Shown here: piece by piece, positions 13,632-15,104 of the stretch
Numbering within the stretch: the first letter of the stretch is position 1
Layout of the letters: each line of letters starts with the position of its first letter
Source: JBHIBC01 sp046758905
Lineage (GTDB): Bacteria > Acidobacteriota > Polarisedimenticolia > Gp22-AA2
Reading direction: 5' to 3'
Assembly: GCA_046758905.1 (NCBI GenBank)
Contig: JBHIBC010000069.1
Location: 1-15,104, forward strand
Length of the DNA stretch: 15,104 nucleotides
Program-made: the position numbers and the translations under genes
The notes under the pieces: model-generated
What the model saw: the letters and a program-made list of their open reading frames with translations, nothing else
What the model was told of the DNA's origin: nothing
Database searches by the model: none

Positions 13632-14395
13632 TCCCGTTCCGGCGGCGGCGCCTCGCGGGGCCTGCCGAAGACGTGGGCCACGAGGATCCCGATGAGGTAC
13701 AGGATCACCATGGGGGCGGCGAAGACGCACTGGGTGACGACGTCGGGCGTTGGGGTGATGATCGCCGCCAGGATGAAGATCACGAGGACGGCGTACTTGA
13801 AGTTGCGCCACAGGAACCCAGGCGTGATCAGCCCCAGCCGCGCCAGGAAGTAGACCACCGTCGGCAGCTCGAAGACCAGGGCCAGCCCGAGGATGATCTT
13901 GCTCTCGAAGCTGAACAGGCTGCTCACGCGCAGCGCCGGATCGAACCCTTCGGCGACGCCCAGCAGGAACCTCGAGGCCGCGGGGAACCCGACGTAGTAG
14001 CCGAACGCCCCGCCCACGAGGAAGAAGACCGAGGCGAACAGGATGAACGGCACGGCGTAGCGGCGCTCCCTCGGGTAGAGCCCGGGGGAGATGAAGGCCC
14101 ACGCCTGATAGAGCACGAACGGCGCGGCGACGAACAGGGAGGCCAGGAAGGCGACCTTCATGTACAGGATGAAAGGTTCCGTGAGGTCCAGGAACACGGG
14201 CCGTTCCTCCCCCAGGAGCGGCACGAGCGGGTCCAGGAAGAAGTCGAGGATCCGGCGGGCGTAGACCAGCGTCACGCCGAAGGCGAGGCCGATCCCGAGC
14301 AGGGACAGGAGCAACCGCTTCCGGAGCTCCTCCAGGTGCTCCAGGAAGCTCATCGCGGAGAGGTCAGCTGGTTTCGTCGCGGGCTCGCCCGGCAT
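13628..14395 (-). CDS. tatC: Twin-arginine translocase subunit TatC
   Basis: TatC is the multi-spanning receptor for twin-arginine signal peptides in the inner membrane. The 255-residue product has the cytoplasmic N-terminal signature MSFLEHLEELRKRLLLSLLG (15-34), the conserved F..DLTEPFILYMKVAF loop, FISPGLYPRERR (100-111), and six hydrophobic segments ending in YLIGILVAHVFG. The later PTPDVVTQ segment is also characteristic. The ATG at 14395 overlaps tatA by 32 bp. An ATG at 14353, 10 bp after the tatA stop, would begin right at MSFLEH and is a credible alternative; neither has a strong ribosome site. It is followed with a 4-bp overlap by the Kdo kinase. Confidence 0.96.
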   Translation of the reverse strand: MPGEPATKPADLSAMSFLEHLEELRKRLLLSLLGIGLAFGVTLVYARRILDFFLDPLVPLLGEERPVFLDLTEPFILYMKVAFLASLFVAAPFVLYQAWAFISPGLYPRERRYAVPFILFASVFFLVGGAFGYYVGFPAASRFLLGVAEGFDPALRVSSLFSFESKIILGLALVFELPTVVYFLARLGLITPGFLWRNFKYAVLVIFILAAIITPTPDVVTQCVFAAPMVILYLIGILVAHVFGRPREAPPPERE

Positions 14396-14642
14396 CGGCG
14401 GGGCCCGCCCCGTCCCGGGCCTGTTCGGGCGGAGCGGGCTGTGCGGCCTTCCGGCGTTGGGAGGTCTCGAGCTCGGCGACCTCCGAGTCGAGCGTGGAGC
14501 GCAGATCGTTGGCGGTCCGCCTGAACTCGGCGAGTCCCCGGCCGATCGTGCGCCCCAGCTCCGGCAGCTTGCGCGGCCCGAATATGAGCAACGCCACCAG
14601 GAAGATCAGGATCAGCTCCGGGCCGCCGATCGATCCGAACAC
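14364..14642 (-). CDS. tatA: Twin-arginine translocase subunit TatA/TatB family
   Basis: This is a 92-residue single-span protein. MFGSIGGPEL leads into the membrane helix LILIFLVALLIFG (10-22), then the PRKLPELGRTIGRGLAEFRR amphipathic segment (23-42) and a charged tail. It has TatA-like FGxxKLPELGxxxG, yet also a glutamate at position 9 and an RxxNDLRSTLDSEV tail reminiscent of TatB, so it could serve both roles or be either; no second copy is in the window. The GTG at 14642 is fixed by GGAGGAG seven bases upstream and by the family N-terminus, although the frame stays open to 14816. It heads the tatA-tatC-Kdo kinase operon. Confidence 0.93.
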   Translation of the reverse strand: MFGSIGGPELILIFLVALLIFGPRKLPELGRTIGRGLAEFRRTANDLRSTLDSEVAELETSQRRKAAQPAPPEQARDGAGPADAGRARDETS

Positions 14643-14668
14643 GCGTTCACTCCTCCGGGTCCGGCTCC

Positions 14669-14677
14669 ATCTTAGCA
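14669..14677 (-). promoter_or_regulatory. Candidate extended -10 promoter of the tat/Kdo-kinase operon
   Basis: Minus-strand TGC plus TAAGAT (14677-14669) form an extended -10 with no clear -35. Transcription would begin near 14662, about 20 nt before the tatA GTG and ahead of its GGAGGAG site. It shares GCTAAGATG with the candidate promoters of kdsB and the heptosyltransferase operon. Confidence 0.45.
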
Positions 14678-14748
14678 CCATCCATTCCGGCGCGCGCGTC
14701 TCGTCTTCCGTGACGGGTCCCTGACAGCGCGTTCCGGCGGCCCGTTCC

Positions 14749-14777
14749 TTTACAGGGCTCTCGGGCGGCACTATACT
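14749..14777 (+). promoter_or_regulatory. Candidate strong sigma70-type promoter of the S41 peptidase gene
   Basis: TTTACA (14749-14754, five of six) and TATACT (14772-14777, five of six) are separated by exactly 17 bp. The start would be near 14784, leaving a leader of about 24 nt that includes GAGGTGAT before the ATG at 14808. This and the trm112-like promoter are the two best matches to consensus here. Confidence 0.65.
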
Positions 14778-14807
14778 TTCGATACGTCCAACGCGAGGTG
14801 ATCGGCG

Positions 14808-15104
14808 ATGGGACACAGGTCGCTCCTAGGGGGGGTCGCGTTCGTCGTCGCGGGCGGGCTCGCGGGAGGGCTGCTCGGCGGCCGGGCCGCCACCGCCCGC
14901 GAGGGCGCCGGTGACCGGCTCGGTACCTACACCCAGATAGTGAGCCTGGTGCAGGCCCGCGCGGCGGACCCCGTCGACCCGCGCGTCGCCATCGAGGGCT
15001 CCATTCGCGGGATGCTCCGCTCGCTCGACCCGCACTCGAACTACCTCGACCCCGACGACTACAAGAGCATGCTGGAGGAGCAGCACGGCAGCTTCTCGGG
15101 CCTC
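14808..15104 (+). CDS. S41-family C-terminal processing peptidase, partial (N-terminal 99 residues)
   Basis: The frame opens with MGHRSLLGGVAFVVAGGLAG, a signal/anchor segment of about 20 hydrophobic residues, and runs off the right edge. Residues about 40-53 (TYTQIVSLVQARAA) and especially GMLRSLDPHSNYLDPDDYKS (68-87) are the conserved pre-PDZ region of Tsp/CtpA-type proteases, which cleave exported proteins in the periplasm using a Ser/Lys dyad. PDZ and catalytic domains lie outside the window. The ATG is supported by GAGGTGAT five bases upstream and a good promoter. It is divergent from the tat operon. Confidence 0.88.
   Translation, partial: MGHRSLLGGVAFVVAGGLAGGLLGGRAATAREGAGDRLGTYTQIVSLVQARAADPVDPRVAIEGSIRGMLRSLDPHSNYLDPDDYKSMLEEQHGSFSGL

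Noticed and set aside
13632..14102. N-terminal extension of the Kdo kinase (157 codons), a possible fusion or frameshift
   Set aside because: It runs through tatC on the same strand in another frame and has no domain; the GTGA overlap start is adequate.

Overview
The window is GC-rich throughout (roughly 70% by eye), densely coding and strongly codon-biased. It carries the inner-core lipopolysaccharide (Kdo and heptose) genes of a diderm (Gram-negative) bacterium. No rRNA, tRNA, CRISPR array, insertion sequence or phage gene is visible. The phylum cannot be fixed from sequence alone. The GC content, a DUF4388/PATAN-type protein, an XRE-TPR regulator and recurrent TAAGAT-type -10 boxes would fit Acidobacteriota or a neighbouring deep-branching diderm phylum; that is inference, not observation.

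Layout. (1) 1-819, minus strand: a RidA-family protein followed by a partial thioredoxin-like [2Fe-2S] ferredoxin. (2) 1049-6197, plus strand: a tight operon kdsB-pyrG-kdsA-kdsD-kdsC-lapA. (3) 6202-8204, minus strand: an XRE-HTH/TPR regulator translationally coupled to a secreted protein with propeller-like repeats, closed by an intrinsic terminator. (4) 8205-8536: a 332-bp divergent control region. (5) 8537-9259, plus strand: a DUF4388 protein. (6) 9228-10459, minus strand: a Trm112-like zinc-ribbon protein and rfaE1. (7) 10561-12764, plus strand: two family 9 glycosyltransferases (heptosyltransferases). (8) 12723-14642, minus strand: tatA-tatC-Kdo kinase. (9) 14808 to the right edge, plus strand: the start of an S41 C-terminal processing peptidase.

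How the genes work together. KdsD makes arabinose 5-phosphate, KdsA condenses it with PEP, KdsC dephosphorylates the product to Kdo, and KdsB activates Kdo with the CTP that PyrG supplies. The whole soluble CMP-Kdo pathway and its CTP source therefore sit in one operon. LapA at its end belongs to the family that in E. coli helps balance LPS synthesis through LpxC turnover. RfaE1 begins heptose activation, the two GT9 enzymes add heptoses, and the Kdo kinase phosphorylates Kdo. The Kdo transferase WaaA, GmhA/GmhB/HldD and the RfaE2 nucleotidyltransferase are not in the window. The XRE-TPR/exported-protein pair and the DUF4388 protein interrupt this LPS region and have no known function; they are the least explained part. 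The Tat genes share an operon with the Kdo kinase.

Regulatory structure is unusually readable. Candidate sigma70-type promoters precede almost every transcription unit, three of them sharing the 9-mer GCTAAGATG. An inverted repeat lies over the candidate promoter of the XRE-TPR gene. Two convergent gene pairs overlap at their 3' ends.
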